NCBI RefSeq assembly: GCF_005473905.2
Contig: NZ_CP061336.1
Span: 3,960,501-4,024,500, forward strand
DNA from: Ruminiclostridium herbifermentans
Lineage (GTDB): Bacteria; Bacillota; Clostridia; Acetivibrionales; DSM-1351
DNA length: 64,000 bases
Direction: 5' to 3'
Below are positions 1 through 8,715 of the stretch, in pieces; the stretch's first letter is position 1; every line of letters starts with the position of its first letter. The notes beneath the pieces are model-generated. The model ran no database searches, had not been told where the DNA came from, and saw nothing but the letters and a program-made list of their open reading frames with translations. Made by a program: the position numbers and the translations under genes.

Positions 1-227
1 GCGCCGTTTCCGAACAGTATGCAGTCCGCTTCAAATTTTTCATAGGCACTTACAGCTTCCTTCAGCTTACGGCAATTAGTATCCGGATAGGCACTATAGC
101 TTTCAATACTCTGAGCCAACGCCTTTTTAACATTGTCAGGCAAACCCAGAGGGTTTATATTAGCCGAATAATCAAGCGGTTTTGCTCCATTCATCTCCAT
201 ATATGAATAGATATCGCCGCCGTGCAT
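1..227 (-). CDS. cobD: Threonine-phosphate decarboxylase CobD, N-terminal part, runs off the left edge
   Basis: Reading the minus strand from an ATG at 227 gives about 75 residues beginning MHGGDIYSYMEMNG, followed by LDYSANINPLGLP and later YPDTNCRKL and FGNGA. These are the N-terminal hallmarks of the PLP-dependent CobD family (HGGD, DFSANINPLG, YPD), class I aminotransferase fold. The family makes (R)-1-amino-2-propanol phosphate, the linker that CbiB attaches to adenosylcobyric acid. The start lies two bases after the cbiB stop codon, so it is the next gene of the cobalamin operon. The PLP lysine and the rest of the protein lie outside the window. Confidence 0.9.
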   Translation of the reverse strand, partial: MHGGDIYSYMEMNGAKPLDYSANINPLGLPDNVKKALAQSIESYSAYPDTNCRKLKEAVSAYEKFEADCILFGNG

Positions 228-229
228 TG

Positions 230-1183
230 CTATATCATCCACCAGATACACCCCCTTACAATCATGGCAGCAATCACTGCTAAAACAGAAGTCGTATACA
301 TCAATTTGTTTGTGAGAACTATATCCTGAGCTACAATTTCCCGATTATTATCACCAATAGTCGGCTTATGGACAAGCTGTCCGAAATAATAGGCATTGCC
401 CGCCAGCTGTACATTCAAAGCTCCGGCGCATACCGACTCGGTTTGTGCAGAATTTGGGCTTTTATGGTTTTTCCTATCTCTTAGAAACATTCTAAAAGCA
501 TTTTTATAGTCCAGGCCGTTCAATGCGCTTGCCGCAATCATAAGCAGTGCAGTTATCCTTGCCGGTATGAAGTTTGCAATGTCATCAAGCCTTGCAGCAA
601 CCTTTCCGAATTTTTCATACTTTTCATTTCTGTAGCCTATCATGGAGTCCATTGTGTTAATCGCCTTGTATAAAAAAGCAAGGGGCGCGCCTCCTATTGC
701 CATATAAAAAAGCGGAGCTACGACACCGTCAGTGGTGTTCTCGGCTATCGTTTCGACTGTGGCTTTTGTGATACCCTTAGCATCCAAATTCTGCGTATCC
801 CTTCCGACAATGTAGGATAAGTATTTTCTAGCTTCCGGATAATTGCCTTCCTTGAGAGGGTAATAAACCTTCATACTCTCTTTTTTCAGGGATTTTACGG
901 CAAAAATCTGGTAGCAGAAGTAAATTTCAATCCCCATAGCCAGATAGTAATTCAAAGTATTTGCCAGATACAGTATCAAAAATGGAACAAAAAAAGCTAA
1001 TCCCGATATAACCAGCACGAGAACTGTCCCTGCAAAAAGCTCGTTTTTTACGATTTTTCTTAACATTTTCTCCAAAGCACTGATTGCCTTTCCAATTATA
1101 CACACGGGATGAAGTAGCCAGTATGGATCTCCGAATATCAAATCAAGTATGAAAGCAATACCAATAACAAACAGATATCTCAT
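230..1183 (-). CDS. cbiB: Adenosylcobinamide-phosphate synthase CbiB
   Basis: A 317-residue integral membrane protein that joins the aminopropanol (phosphate) arm to adenosylcobyric acid. The N-terminus has the family signature FILDLIFGDPYWLLHPV, and TVETIAENTTDGVVAPLFY (around residues 141-159) is the conserved central motif. Several hydrophobic segments are evident (near 1-20, 50-80 and at the C-terminus). Length is normal for the family. Its start overlaps the cbiA stop by four bases (ATGA type), showing translational coupling, and cobD, which supplies its substrate, follows directly. Confidence 0.95.
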   Translation of the reverse strand: MRYLFVIGIAFILDLIFGDPYWLLHPVCIIGKAISALEKMLRKIVKNELFAGTVLVLVISGLAFFVPFLILYLANTLNYYLAMGIEIYFCYQIFAVKSLKKESMKVYYPLKEGNYPEARKYLSYIVGRDTQNLDAKGITKATVETIAENTTDGVVAPLFYMAIGGAPLAFLYKAINTMDSMIGYRNEKYEKFGKVAARLDDIANFIPARITALLMIAASALNGLDYKNAFRMFLRDRKNHKSPNSAQTESVCAGALNVQLAGNAYYFGQLVHKPTIGDNNREIVAQDIVLTNKLMYTTSVLAVIAAMIVRGCIWWMI

Positions 1184-2523
1184 TTTTTGTACTCCTCACA
1201 TTTTTTAATAAATCTGGCTGCCATTTGAATGTTCCCCCAAAAATGAATGTGAGGGTAAAGAGCGAATACGTTCTCCTTGCAATATCCGGTTTCCCACGTT
1301 TTCCCGCTTGCTTTTCTGGCTGTAAGGCTACCGGAATCAGAATCATTTTTAGAATAATGAAATTCGTGGGCAGTGGCGGACTCTCCATGCTCCAAAAGCA
1401 TGGTGTTGTCCTTTGCAGTCAATGTAACATACCCGAAATTCTGAAGTTTCTCCGTCATCTCAAAGCTCGGTTCAATTATGTGGGTCATTGCATAGGAATT
1501 AATACTTTTTCCCAGGTACATAAAGCCGCCGCATTCGGCATAAATCGGCATTCCCTCACGCCATGCAGCTCTTATGCTGTTTATCATTCCGGCATTTTTG
1601 CTGAGCTTTTCAAGATAAAGCTCCGGATATCCGCCTCCTAATATCAAGCCGTCAACATCCTCCGTCAGCCTAATGTCCTCAGTAGGTGAAAAATATATCA
1701 GCTTTGCACCCATTTTTTCGAGAAGCTCAAGGCTGTCCTGATAATAAAAGCAAAATGCCCTGTCCTTAGCAACTGCAATTCTTACATCTGATATTTGCTC
1801 AACTTCAATTTTCTCATAGTCAAAATGTTCCGCATTATTTGCAATATCAAGAAGCAGGTCCAAATCTATAGTCTCTTCTGCTATAGCAGCAAGTAATTCC
1901 GTCTTTTGCTTCAGCGAACCTATTTCTTTTGCGGTAACCAGCCCCAAATGACGGCTCCCAATGACTGCCTCGGGTTCAAAAGGCATATAACCTGCCACTC
2001 TTATTCCAAGACGGTTTTCAATAGTTTCTTTGTACATTTTATACATGTGCTTTGAAACATTATTTAAAACTACAGCTTCAATCCTGTTTTTATCAAAATC
2101 CAGATAACCCTTTATCATAGCGGCAACGGAGACCGAAGCTCCCTTGCAGTTAACTACCAAAACTGCAGGAATTCCAAGCTTGTTTGATATATCCCATGAA
2201 GAGTTTTCACCGGTATTTCCACCCACCCCATCGTAAAAGCCCATAACGCCTTCCACGACCGAAACATCAGTATTCTCGCTGTTTTTGGCAAAAAGGTATC
2301 TTGCCTGCCTTTCTCCGCATAAAAATAAATCAATATTCCTTGAGTTTGTCTCAATTATTTCGCTGTGAAACATAGGGTCAATATAGTCAGGGCCGCATTT
2401 AAAGGCAGCTACCTTGAGCCCTCTGTTCTTTAACGCTTTTAGTATTGCACAGGTCACTGTTGTTTTTCCGCAGCCGCTGTTTGTTCCAGCTATCATGATT
2501 CTGTTGATTTTTTTATTTATCAT
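1180..2523 (-). CDS. cbiA: Cobyrinate a,c-diamide synthase CbiA
   Basis: ATP- and glutamine-dependent amidation of cobyrinate side chains a and c. The N-terminal dethiobiotin-synthetase-like domain opens with the P-loop GTNSGCGKTT. The C-terminal half is a class I glutamine amidotransferase domain with the nucleophile in AECGGFMYLG and a late His in PHIHFWGN. I chose the ATG at 2523 (MINKKINRIMIAG) rather than the in-frame start at 2535: it has an upstream GGTGAAAAG site and matches the usual N-terminus. It overlaps the end of cbiET by 11 bases. Confidence 0.94.
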   Translation of the reverse strand: MINKKINRIMIAGTNSGCGKTTVTCAILKALKNRGLKVAAFKCGPDYIDPMFHSEIIETNSRNIDLFLCGERQARYLFAKNSENTDVSVVEGVMGFYDGVGGNTGENSSWDISNKLGIPAVLVVNCKGASVSVAAMIKGYLDFDKNRIEAVVLNNVSKHMYKMYKETIENRLGIRVAGYMPFEPEAVIGSRHLGLVTAKEIGSLKQKTELLAAIAEETIDLDLLLDIANNAEHFDYEKIEVEQISDVRIAVAKDRAFCFYYQDSLELLEKMGAKLIYFSPTEDIRLTEDVDGLILGGGYPELYLEKLSKNAGMINSIRAAWREGMPIYAECGGFMYLGKSINSYAMTHIIEPSFEMTEKLQNFGYVTLTAKDNTMLLEHGESATAHEFHYSKNDSDSGSLTARKASGKTWETGYCKENVFALYPHIHFWGNIQMAARFIKKCEEYKK

Positions 2524-3712
2524 TCTTTTCACCATAGATTATGTAAATAGGATTGTTTGCTATCATCATATTGTAGCTTCCGGCCTTTTTGCTTTTTGAA
2601 CAATTCAGACAAACAATATCTGTTTCAAAATTTATCTCTTTGAATGCCTCAAGGGCCTCAGTTAAAGTCTCAAGGGTTATTGCCGTAATCAAAATTTTTA
2701 CATCTTCATTTGCCCTATACAGGCTTTTAACCAATTTATCCAGATTGCCTCCGCTTCCTCCGATAAACACCTTGTCCGGGACAGGCAGCTTCCTTATTTC
2801 CTCCAATGCCTCTCCAAAGACGGGTATTACATTTAACGCGCCGAGATCGGACTTGTTTTTACAGAGAAGCTCAAATGCATTGTCTTTTTTCTCTATAGCG
2901 AAAACCAATCCTTCGTGGGCTTTTCTAGCCATTTCTATAGCTACCGAGCCGCTGCCCGCCCCTATGTCAAACAAAACATCCCGTGCTTCTATCTTCATCA
3001 TGTTTACTGCAACCCAGCGCACTTCCTGCTTCGTCATTGGAGTTTCATTCCTTGAAAGCTCCTTGTCAAAAAGGGGCATATCCCTGTTTACACAATTCTC
3101 ATTCTCAAACAAAAGAACCGTAAGGCTGTCAAAGGAAATCTCAGAAAGCTCCTCCACCGTTCCGCATAAAATTCTTTCACCCGGCATTGAAAGCAGCTCC
3201 CCGGCTGTAACTTTTATCCCTGACAAGCCATTTTGCTTAAGATCCTTTAATATTTTCGAAGCGTTGTTAGCCCCGCCGGTCAGAACAAAAGTGTACCGGT
3301 TATATGCGATACTCCCCGGAAGATTACCTTCTCTTCCATGGAGGCTCACAGCTCTGACATCCTCATAGCTTAGCTTGATTTTACTGCAAAGATATTGAAG
3401 ACTGCTGATTCCGCATGTAAAGAACACATCAAAATCAATTCTGAATTTTTCATCCAGCCTTTTTGCCATACTGAAAAATCCCACATCTCCGGAAACAAGA
3501 ACAGCCATTTTTTGAGCTTTTGAGCTTCTTATTTTCTCTTCGATGTCCTGATATGAACATTTAATAATACCCTCTTTGAAGTCTTTGTACAAATCTCCGA
3601 TTCTGTCAAATGCATAGACCTCATGGCAGATTTCCAGCAGCTTCGCACCATGTCCTGTGATTTCCTCCGGCGCCCCGGGGCCGCATCCGATTATGAATAT
3701 TTGCTTTTTCAT
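2513..3712 (-). CDS. cbiET: Fused CbiE-CbiT, cobalt-precorrin-7 C5-methyltransferase / precorrin-6B C15-methyltransferase (decarboxylating)
   Basis: A 399-residue two-domain protein. Residues 1 to about 200 are a tetrapyrrole methylase (CbiE), starting FIIGCGPGAPEEIT with VSGDVGFFSM. Residues about 205-399 are a Rossmann-type SAM methyltransferase (CbiT) with DIGAGSGSVAIEMA and FIGGSGGNLD. Together they methylate C5 and C15 and remove the ring C acetate carboxyl. The fusion corresponds to aerobic CobL; in many anaerobes the two are separate genes. The start overlaps the cbiX stop by four bases. Confidence 0.95.
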   Translation of the reverse strand: MKKQIFIIGCGPGAPEEITGHGAKLLEICHEVYAFDRIGDLYKDFKEGIIKCSYQDIEEKIRSSKAQKMAVLVSGDVGFFSMAKRLDEKFRIDFDVFFTCGISSLQYLCSKIKLSYEDVRAVSLHGREGNLPGSIAYNRYTFVLTGGANNASKILKDLKQNGLSGIKVTAGELLSMPGERILCGTVEELSEISFDSLTVLLFENENCVNRDMPLFDKELSRNETPMTKQEVRWVAVNMMKIEARDVLFDIGAGSGSVAIEMARKAHEGLVFAIEKKDNAFELLCKNKSDLGALNVIPVFGEALEEIRKLPVPDKVFIGGSGGNLDKLVKSLYRANEDVKILITAITLETLTEALEAFKEINFETDIVCLNCSKSKKAGSYNMMIANNPIYIIYGEKNDK

Positions 3713-4071
3713 AATGCATCCCTTATCCTGTCGGCTAATATTTCCGCCAATCTTTTATCCGCTCCCAGCGTCTTTCCCATTGTAATTTTTACATCCTTAT
3801 TTTCTTTAAGGTATTTGTCAATTTCCTTCGGAATATCTTCTTTTATGTGTACACCTTCAAACAGGAAATAAGGTATGACAATTATGTTATCAACACCTTT
3901 TGCTCTCAGCTTTTCAAGCCCGGTATGAAGATCCATGTTTGAAAACTGCAGGTATGCAGTTTCAATAATTTCCTCACTGAATATTTCTCCAAGATAATTT
4001 ACAACCTGCTGTAAAGTCTGCTCTGTTGACTTCTCCCTGCTTCCATGGGCCAGTATCAGTATTCCTCTCAT
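3709..4071 (-). CDS. cbiX: Small sirohydrochlorin cobaltochelatase CbiX
   Basis: A 120-residue single-domain chelatase that inserts cobalt into sirohydrochlorin, the entry step of the anaerobic route. It starts MRGILILAHGSR, with metal-binding His9, and carries the second conserved His in FLFEGVHIKEDIP (His75). Length matches the short CbiX(S) form, which works as a homodimer, rather than the duplicated CbiX(L) form. It is translationally coupled to hemL upstream and cbiET downstream. Cobalt comes from cbiMNQO in the same operon. Confidence 0.92.
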   Translation of the reverse strand: MRGILILAHGSREKSTEQTLQQVVNYLGEIFSEEIIETAYLQFSNMDLHTGLEKLRAKGVDNIIVIPYFLFEGVHIKEDIPKEIDKYLKENKDVKITMGKTLGADKRLAEILADRIRDAL

Positions 4072-5366
4072 GCAAAATCTCCTCCGTTTTTCATTTCTCT
4101 CAAGGATTTTTCTGCTTTTTCCAATGTTTTTTCTATGTCTTCCTCTGTATGCGCATCACTCACAAACATGGCTTCAAATTGTGCAGGCGCCATATGTATA
4201 CCGTTATCCAACATATGCTTGAAAAATTTTGCATAAAGCTTTGTATTGCTGCTTTTAGCAGTTTTAAAATCAGTTACAGCTTCCTTTGTAAAAAATACGC
4301 ATAACAGGGATCCGACCCTGTTCACAGTGAGAGTCAGCTCCAGCTCTTTTGCCATCCTCTTAAATCCTTTTTCCAGTGACTCTGCCATTCTGTCTATTCG
4401 CAAATATATATCCTTGTTTTCCTTAAGTTCCGTCAACTGTGCTATTCCTGCTGCCATCGCTATGGGATTTCCAGAAAGGGTACCCGCCTGATAAACTCCC
4501 CCAAGGGGTGATACAAGCTCCATAATCTCTTTTCTTCCCCCATATGCCCCAACAGGCATACCTCCTCCGATAATTTTGCCGAAGGTGACAATATCCGCTC
4601 TGACATCAAAATATTCCTGTGCTCCTCCCGGGCAAAGCCTAAATCCTGTAATGACCTCATCAAAAATCAGAAGCGCTCCGTTTTCATCACATAGAGCTCT
4701 GAGTCCGGCAAGAAAATTATCCCGTGGAGGAACTACACCCATATTGGCCGCCACAGGTTCAAGGATGACAGCAGCAATTTCTCCCTTGTTTTCTGCAAAG
4801 AGTCGTCTCACACTCTCTATATCATTATAATCTGCAATCAGAGTATTTCTTGCAAATTCACCAGTTACACCAAGACTGTCGGGATGTGAAAGAGTCAAAG
4901 CCCCCGATCCCGCCTTAACTAGCATACTGTCGCAGTGTCCATGGTAGCAGCCATCAAATTTTATTATTTTACTTTTTTCAGTAAAGGCACGGGCAAGCCG
5001 TAAGGCACTCATGACAGCTTCTGTTCCGCTGTTTACCATCCTTATCATATCAATTCCCGGAACCATGGAAGTAATAAGCTCAGCCATTATTACTTCTTTC
5101 TCCGTCGGTGCGCCAAAGCTCAACCCGTAATCGACAGCCTTTTTGACGCTTTCTGCTATCTTTTTATTGTTATGTCCCAGAATCATGGGCCCCCATGAAC
5201 AGACATAATCAATATATTCTCTATCCTCTACATCATAAATTTTGGAGCCGTTCGCTCTTTTTATAAAAACAGGTTCTCCTCCAACTGCCCTGTAAGATCT
5301 CACAGGACTATTCACCCCGCCCGGCATTACACTCCTGGCTCTGTCAATCAAACTGCTGCTCATCAT
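4068..5366 (-). CDS. hemL: Glutamate-1-semialdehyde 2,1-aminomutase HemL
   Basis: PLP enzyme converting glutamate-1-semialdehyde to 5-aminolevulinate. It is 432 residues, normal length. Seen in sequence: GGVNSPVRSY at the N-terminus, NSGTEAVMSALRLAR, CYHGHCD, the aspartate motif LLIFDEVITGFR, and the PLP lysine in TFGKIIGGGMPVGAYGG. It consumes the product of HemA, encoded further upstream in the operon, and feeds HemB next to it. The start overlaps the hemB stop by four bases. Confidence 0.96.
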   Translation of the reverse strand: MMSSSLIDRARSVMPGGVNSPVRSYRAVGGEPVFIKRANGSKIYDVEDREYIDYVCSWGPMILGHNNKKIAESVKKAVDYGLSFGAPTEKEVIMAELITSMVPGIDMIRMVNSGTEAVMSALRLARAFTEKSKIIKFDGCYHGHCDSMLVKAGSGALTLSHPDSLGVTGEFARNTLIADYNDIESVRRLFAENKGEIAAVILEPVAANMGVVPPRDNFLAGLRALCDENGALLIFDEVITGFRLCPGGAQEYFDVRADIVTFGKIIGGGMPVGAYGGRKEIMELVSPLGGVYQAGTLSGNPIAMAAGIAQLTELKENKDIYLRIDRMAESLEKGFKRMAKELELTLTVNRVGSLLCVFFTKEAVTDFKTAKSSNTKLYAKFFKHMLDNGIHMAPAQFEAMFVSDAHTEEDIEKTLEKAEKSLREMKNGGDFA

Positions 5367-6343
5367 CCGATATCTCCCTTCTCAATTGCTTTTGATAATT
5401 CCTTTGCATAGTACGTTATAAGCATGTCCGCACCTGCTCTGAACATACTGACGGCACTTTCGCACATAACAGCATATTCATTAACAAGGCCCAACTTGGC
5501 AGCGCTTTTTATCATTGCGTACTCACCGCTTACGCTGTATGCGCAAATGGGGTTTTGTGTTTTATCCTTAAGCTCTCTTATAATGTCAAGATAAGCCATG
5601 GCCGGCTTTACCATCAAAATATCCGCACCCTCCTGAATATCCAGCATGGCTTCCTTTAAAGCTTCACGCCTGTTGTGATAATCCATCTGGTATGTCTTTC
5701 TGTCCCCAAAGGCTGGAGCAGATTTGGCCACATCTCTGAACGGTCCGTAAAACGACGAAGCATATTTTACTGAATACGACATGATTGGAGTATCATGAAA
5801 GCCTTTGCCCTCAAGGGTTTTCCTTATTTCTGCAACCCTGTTGTCCATCATGTCTGACGGAGCGACAATATCAGCCCCGGCTTCAACATGGGAAAGAGCG
5901 ATTTTAGCAATGTAGGGAAGCGTCAGGTCATTTATGACCTTGCCGTCCTTCACTATGCCGCAGTGTCCGTTTGCCGTATATTCGCACATACAGACATCTG
6001 TTATTACAGTTATTTCCGGATACCTTTCCTTGATTTTCCTTACGGCTTTTTGTACGACTCCGTCTTCGCTATAAGCTCCGCTCCCTTCATCATCTTTTTT
6101 ATCGGGAATACCGAAAAGCAAAACCGATTTAACGTTGGCATTAAGAATATCTTCTATCCCTGCCTGTACGGTATCGGGGCTGTAATAGTTATGTCCCTCT
6201 AAAGATTCTATGGGCTCGATAATTCCGTTCCCTTCCTTTATGAACAATGGAAGTATTAATGCTTTGGATGAAATCCTTGTTTCTCTTGCCAAATCCCTTA
6301 TGTTTTTATCATTTCTCAGTCTTCGTGGCCGTATTGCGTTCAT
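5363..6343 (-). CDS. hemB: Porphobilinogen synthase HemB
   Basis: Condenses two 5-aminolevulinates to porphobilinogen; 326 residues. The N-terminus MNAIRPRRLR is typical. The active-site lysines lie in SYSVKYASSFYGPFR and in ILMVKPAMAYLD. DVCMCEYTANGHCG contains the three-cysteine set of the zinc-dependent type. The start overlaps the 3' end of cobA-hemD by 35 bases, an unusually long overlap for this operon, but no later start would preserve the conserved RPRRLR. Confidence 0.96.
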   Translation of the reverse strand: MNAIRPRRLRNDKNIRDLARETRISSKALILPLFIKEGNGIIEPIESLEGHNYYSPDTVQAGIEDILNANVKSVLLFGIPDKKDDEGSGAYSEDGVVQKAVRKIKERYPEITVITDVCMCEYTANGHCGIVKDGKVINDLTLPYIAKIALSHVEAGADIVAPSDMMDNRVAEIRKTLEGKGFHDTPIMSYSVKYASSFYGPFRDVAKSAPAFGDRKTYQMDYHNRREALKEAMLDIQEGADILMVKPAMAYLDIIRELKDKTQNPICAYSVSGEYAMIKSAAKLGLVNEYAVMCESAVSMFRAGADMLITYYAKELSKAIEKGDIG

Positions 6344-7838
6344 ATTGCACCTCCGTAATTTTACTTATCATTGAATCAATGGTTGCCTCATCCGATATAT
6401 AGTGCTTGATTCCATATTTTTCAGCAGCTTTTGAAGTTTGGCTGCCAATACATATTCCCGTTATCTTGCCTAAGTCAATTCCTTGTATTGATCCGACAAA
6501 GCCTTCAACAGTCGATGCGCTCGTAAATGTCACATAAATGCCTGGATTACCATTTATTAGAGCCTCTATGTCCCGGCTTCCCTTATTGACATATAAGGTA
6601 TCATATACCGGAACATCTTCAAATGCTCTTTCATTTTCTTTTAGAACAGCCGTTATTTCAGCACTACCCTTTAAAGCTCTCAAAAGAAGTATTTTTTCAT
6701 CAGCACCCGCTATTTTACAAAGCCCTTCCGCCAGATGCTTTCCGTCAAAAATCTCAGGTATGTAGTCTGCTATAATTCCGTAGCCGGCAAGCGTTTCAGC
6801 AGTCTGACTCCCGATTGCGGCAAATTTTTGACCGGCCAGAATTCTAATGTCCTTGTTTTGCCTCTTCAAATATTCAAACAGGATATTAACTCCGTTTTTA
6901 CTTGTAAAAACAATCCATGAGTACTCTTTGATGTTGCTTACTACTCTTTCCAACCGGCTGTTATTTTCAATTTCCTTTATCTCAATGCATGGATATTCTA
7001 TAACATCTGCACCCAGTTCCTTAAGCTTGGCGGTCAATGTACCGGCAGAGTCCTTAGGTCTTGTTACAATGATTTTCACACCCATGAGCTCTCTTTTTGA
7101 AAACCAGTCAAATCTGTCACTCAGACCACAAACCTTTCCTACCACAATAACGGCAGGAGATTTGACGCTTTTCTCTACAGCCTTTTCATAAAGGTTTTCA
7201 ATTGTGCCCAGAATTTTTCTCTGACCGGCTCTTGTTCCATTTTCAATAATTGCAGCCGGCATATGCTTATCCATACCTTCTGCCAAAAGTCCATCAAGTA
7301 TTTGTCGCAGAGAAGAAATCCCCATTAGAAAGACTAATGTGCCTCCTGACTGTACAAGTGCTTTGAAGTTAACCGACAGCTCTTCGCCCTTCTTTTGATG
7401 TCCCGTTATGACGTGAAAGCTGCTGCAATAATCCCTGTGGGTTATGGGAATCCCTGCAAATGCAGGCGCAGAAATCGCTGAGGTAATACCCGGAACCACC
7501 TCGAAAGGAATCCCGTTTAGCTCCAGAAGCTCCAGCTCTTCTCCGCCGCGTCCGAATACAAAGGGATCTCCACCCTTTAACCTTATTACCAGTTTTCCCG
7601 CTAAGGCTTCATCCACAAGAATTCTGTTGATTTCTTCCTGAGGCACCGGATGCCTGCCGCTTTCCTTACCCACATCTATTTTTTTTGCATTGTCCGGTAT
7701 CAGCTCCAGAATATCATCTGAAACAAGCCTGTCATAAACAACAACCTCAGCATTTTTTATATATTCCATTCCTTTAAGGGTTAAAAGCCCCCTGTCGCCC
7801 GGACCTGCCCCTACCAAAACCACAAAGCCCTTTTTCAT
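6309..7838 (-). CDS. cobA-hemD: Fused uroporphyrinogen-III C-methyltransferase / uroporphyrinogen-III synthase (CobA-HemD)
   Basis: A bifunctional protein of about 509 residues. The N-terminal half (about 1-245) is a uroporphyrinogen-III methylase with VLVGAGPGDRGLLTLKG, VYDRLV and GGDPFVFGRGGEE. The C-terminal half (about 250-509) is HemD, beginning MGVKIIVTRPKDSA, with WIVFTSKNGV and VTFTSASTVEGF. It closes the tetrapyrrole ring and then makes precorrin-2. I chose the ATG at 7838 (MKKGFVVLVGAGPGD), four bases after the hemC stop; the longer in-frame extension only overlaps hemC and is not conserved-looking. Confidence 0.95.
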   Translation of the reverse strand: MKKGFVVLVGAGPGDRGLLTLKGMEYIKNAEVVVYDRLVSDDILELIPDNAKKIDVGKESGRHPVPQEEINRILVDEALAGKLVIRLKGGDPFVFGRGGEELELLELNGIPFEVVPGITSAISAPAFAGIPITHRDYCSSFHVITGHQKKGEELSVNFKALVQSGGTLVFLMGISSLRQILDGLLAEGMDKHMPAAIIENGTRAGQRKILGTIENLYEKAVEKSVKSPAVIVVGKVCGLSDRFDWFSKRELMGVKIIVTRPKDSAGTLTAKLKELGADVIEYPCIEIKEIENNSRLERVVSNIKEYSWIVFTSKNGVNILFEYLKRQNKDIRILAGQKFAAIGSQTAETLAGYGIIADYIPEIFDGKHLAEGLCKIAGADEKILLLRALKGSAEITAVLKENERAFEDVPVYDTLYVNKGSRDIEALINGNPGIYVTFTSASTVEGFVGSIQGIDLGKITGICIGSQTSKAAEKYGIKHYISDEATIDSMISKITEVQYERNTATKTEK

Positions 7839-7842
7839 GAAG

Positions 7843-8715
7843 TCAGCACGCCTCCCCCTTGAGCCTCTTTGCAAGCGAAATACCCATTTTGACTGCATCT
7901 TCAGCCCTGCCATACTCTATACCTTTTATTGCTATATTTTTTTCTTCGTTCACATAGAGCCCTCTTAGCACTAATTTATCGTTTTCGAAATATGCATAAG
8001 CTGCAACCGGCGATGAGCAGCCTCCATCCAAAGCGGCAACAAAGGCACGTTCGGCATCGGAAACTATTTTTGACCTTTCACTATGGAAATTAGCGAGATA
8101 GCGTGTATCTTCACCTTTCCTGGTCTGAACGGCAATGATTCCCTGACAGGCCGCAGGCATTATTTCTTCCGTTGTAAAATACCTGCTGATCCTGTTTTCC
8201 AGTCCAAGCCTCTTAATCCCGGCGGCAGCCAGAATAATTCCACAGTATTCTCCGTCATCCAGCTTTTTTAGCCTGGTGATAACATTCCCTCTGAGTGGCT
8301 CGATATTGTCAAAGCCAAGAGCTTTAAGCTGCAGCATCCTTCTTTTGCTGGAGCACCCTAGCGGCTTGCTTTTATCACCTTGATTTGCAGGAAGGATGAG
8401 AACATCCCTCTCGTCTTCCCGTTCCGACAAGGCCACCACGGGTAATTCAGAATTAATTTCCATGGGCATATCCTTGTAACTGTGTACAGTTATATCCACA
8501 CCTCCGTTTCGCAGCGCTTCGTCCAATTCCTTAACAAACAATCCCTTGCCACCGATTTTATCAAAGGTTTTGTCTAAAATTCTGTCCCCTGTTGTTTTCA
8601 TGGTGACTAATTCAACTTCTATATTACTGTCGTATTTTTTTATGGCATCTATGACCATCTGAGCCTGTATGACTGCAAGTCCACTGTCCCTGCTGCCAAC
8701 TCTCACTGTTTTCAT
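7843..8715 (-). CDS. hemC: Hydroxymethylbilane synthase (porphobilinogen deaminase) HemC
   Basis: Polymerises four porphobilinogens; 290 residues. N-terminus MKTVRVGSRDSGLAVIQAQMV is characteristic. HSYKDMPME carries the catalytic Asp region, and DGGCSSPVAAYAY carries the cysteine that binds the dipyrromethane cofactor. It overlaps the stop of the cbiJ fusion upstream by four bases and is followed after four bases by cobA-hemD. Confidence 0.96.
   Translation of the reverse strand: MKTVRVGSRDSGLAVIQAQMVIDAIKKYDSNIEVELVTMKTTGDRILDKTFDKIGGKGLFVKELDEALRNGGVDITVHSYKDMPMEINSELPVVALSEREDERDVLILPANQGDKSKPLGCSSKRRMLQLKALGFDNIEPLRGNVITRLKKLDDGEYCGIILAAAGIKRLGLENRISRYFTTEEIMPAACQGIIAVQTRKGEDTRYLANFHSERSKIVSDAERAFVAALDGGCSSPVAAYAYFENDKLVLRGLYVNEEKNIAIKGIEYGRAEDAVKMGISLAKRLKGEAC

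Noticed and set aside
1225-1641. Plus-strand reading opposite cbiA
   Set aside because: Antisense shadow of a strongly conserved gene; no ribosome site and no recognisable family.
2589-3368. Long plus-strand reading (259 codons) opposite cbiET
   Set aside because: Antisense to a conserved enzyme; Ser/Leu-rich composition typical of a reverse-frame artefact.
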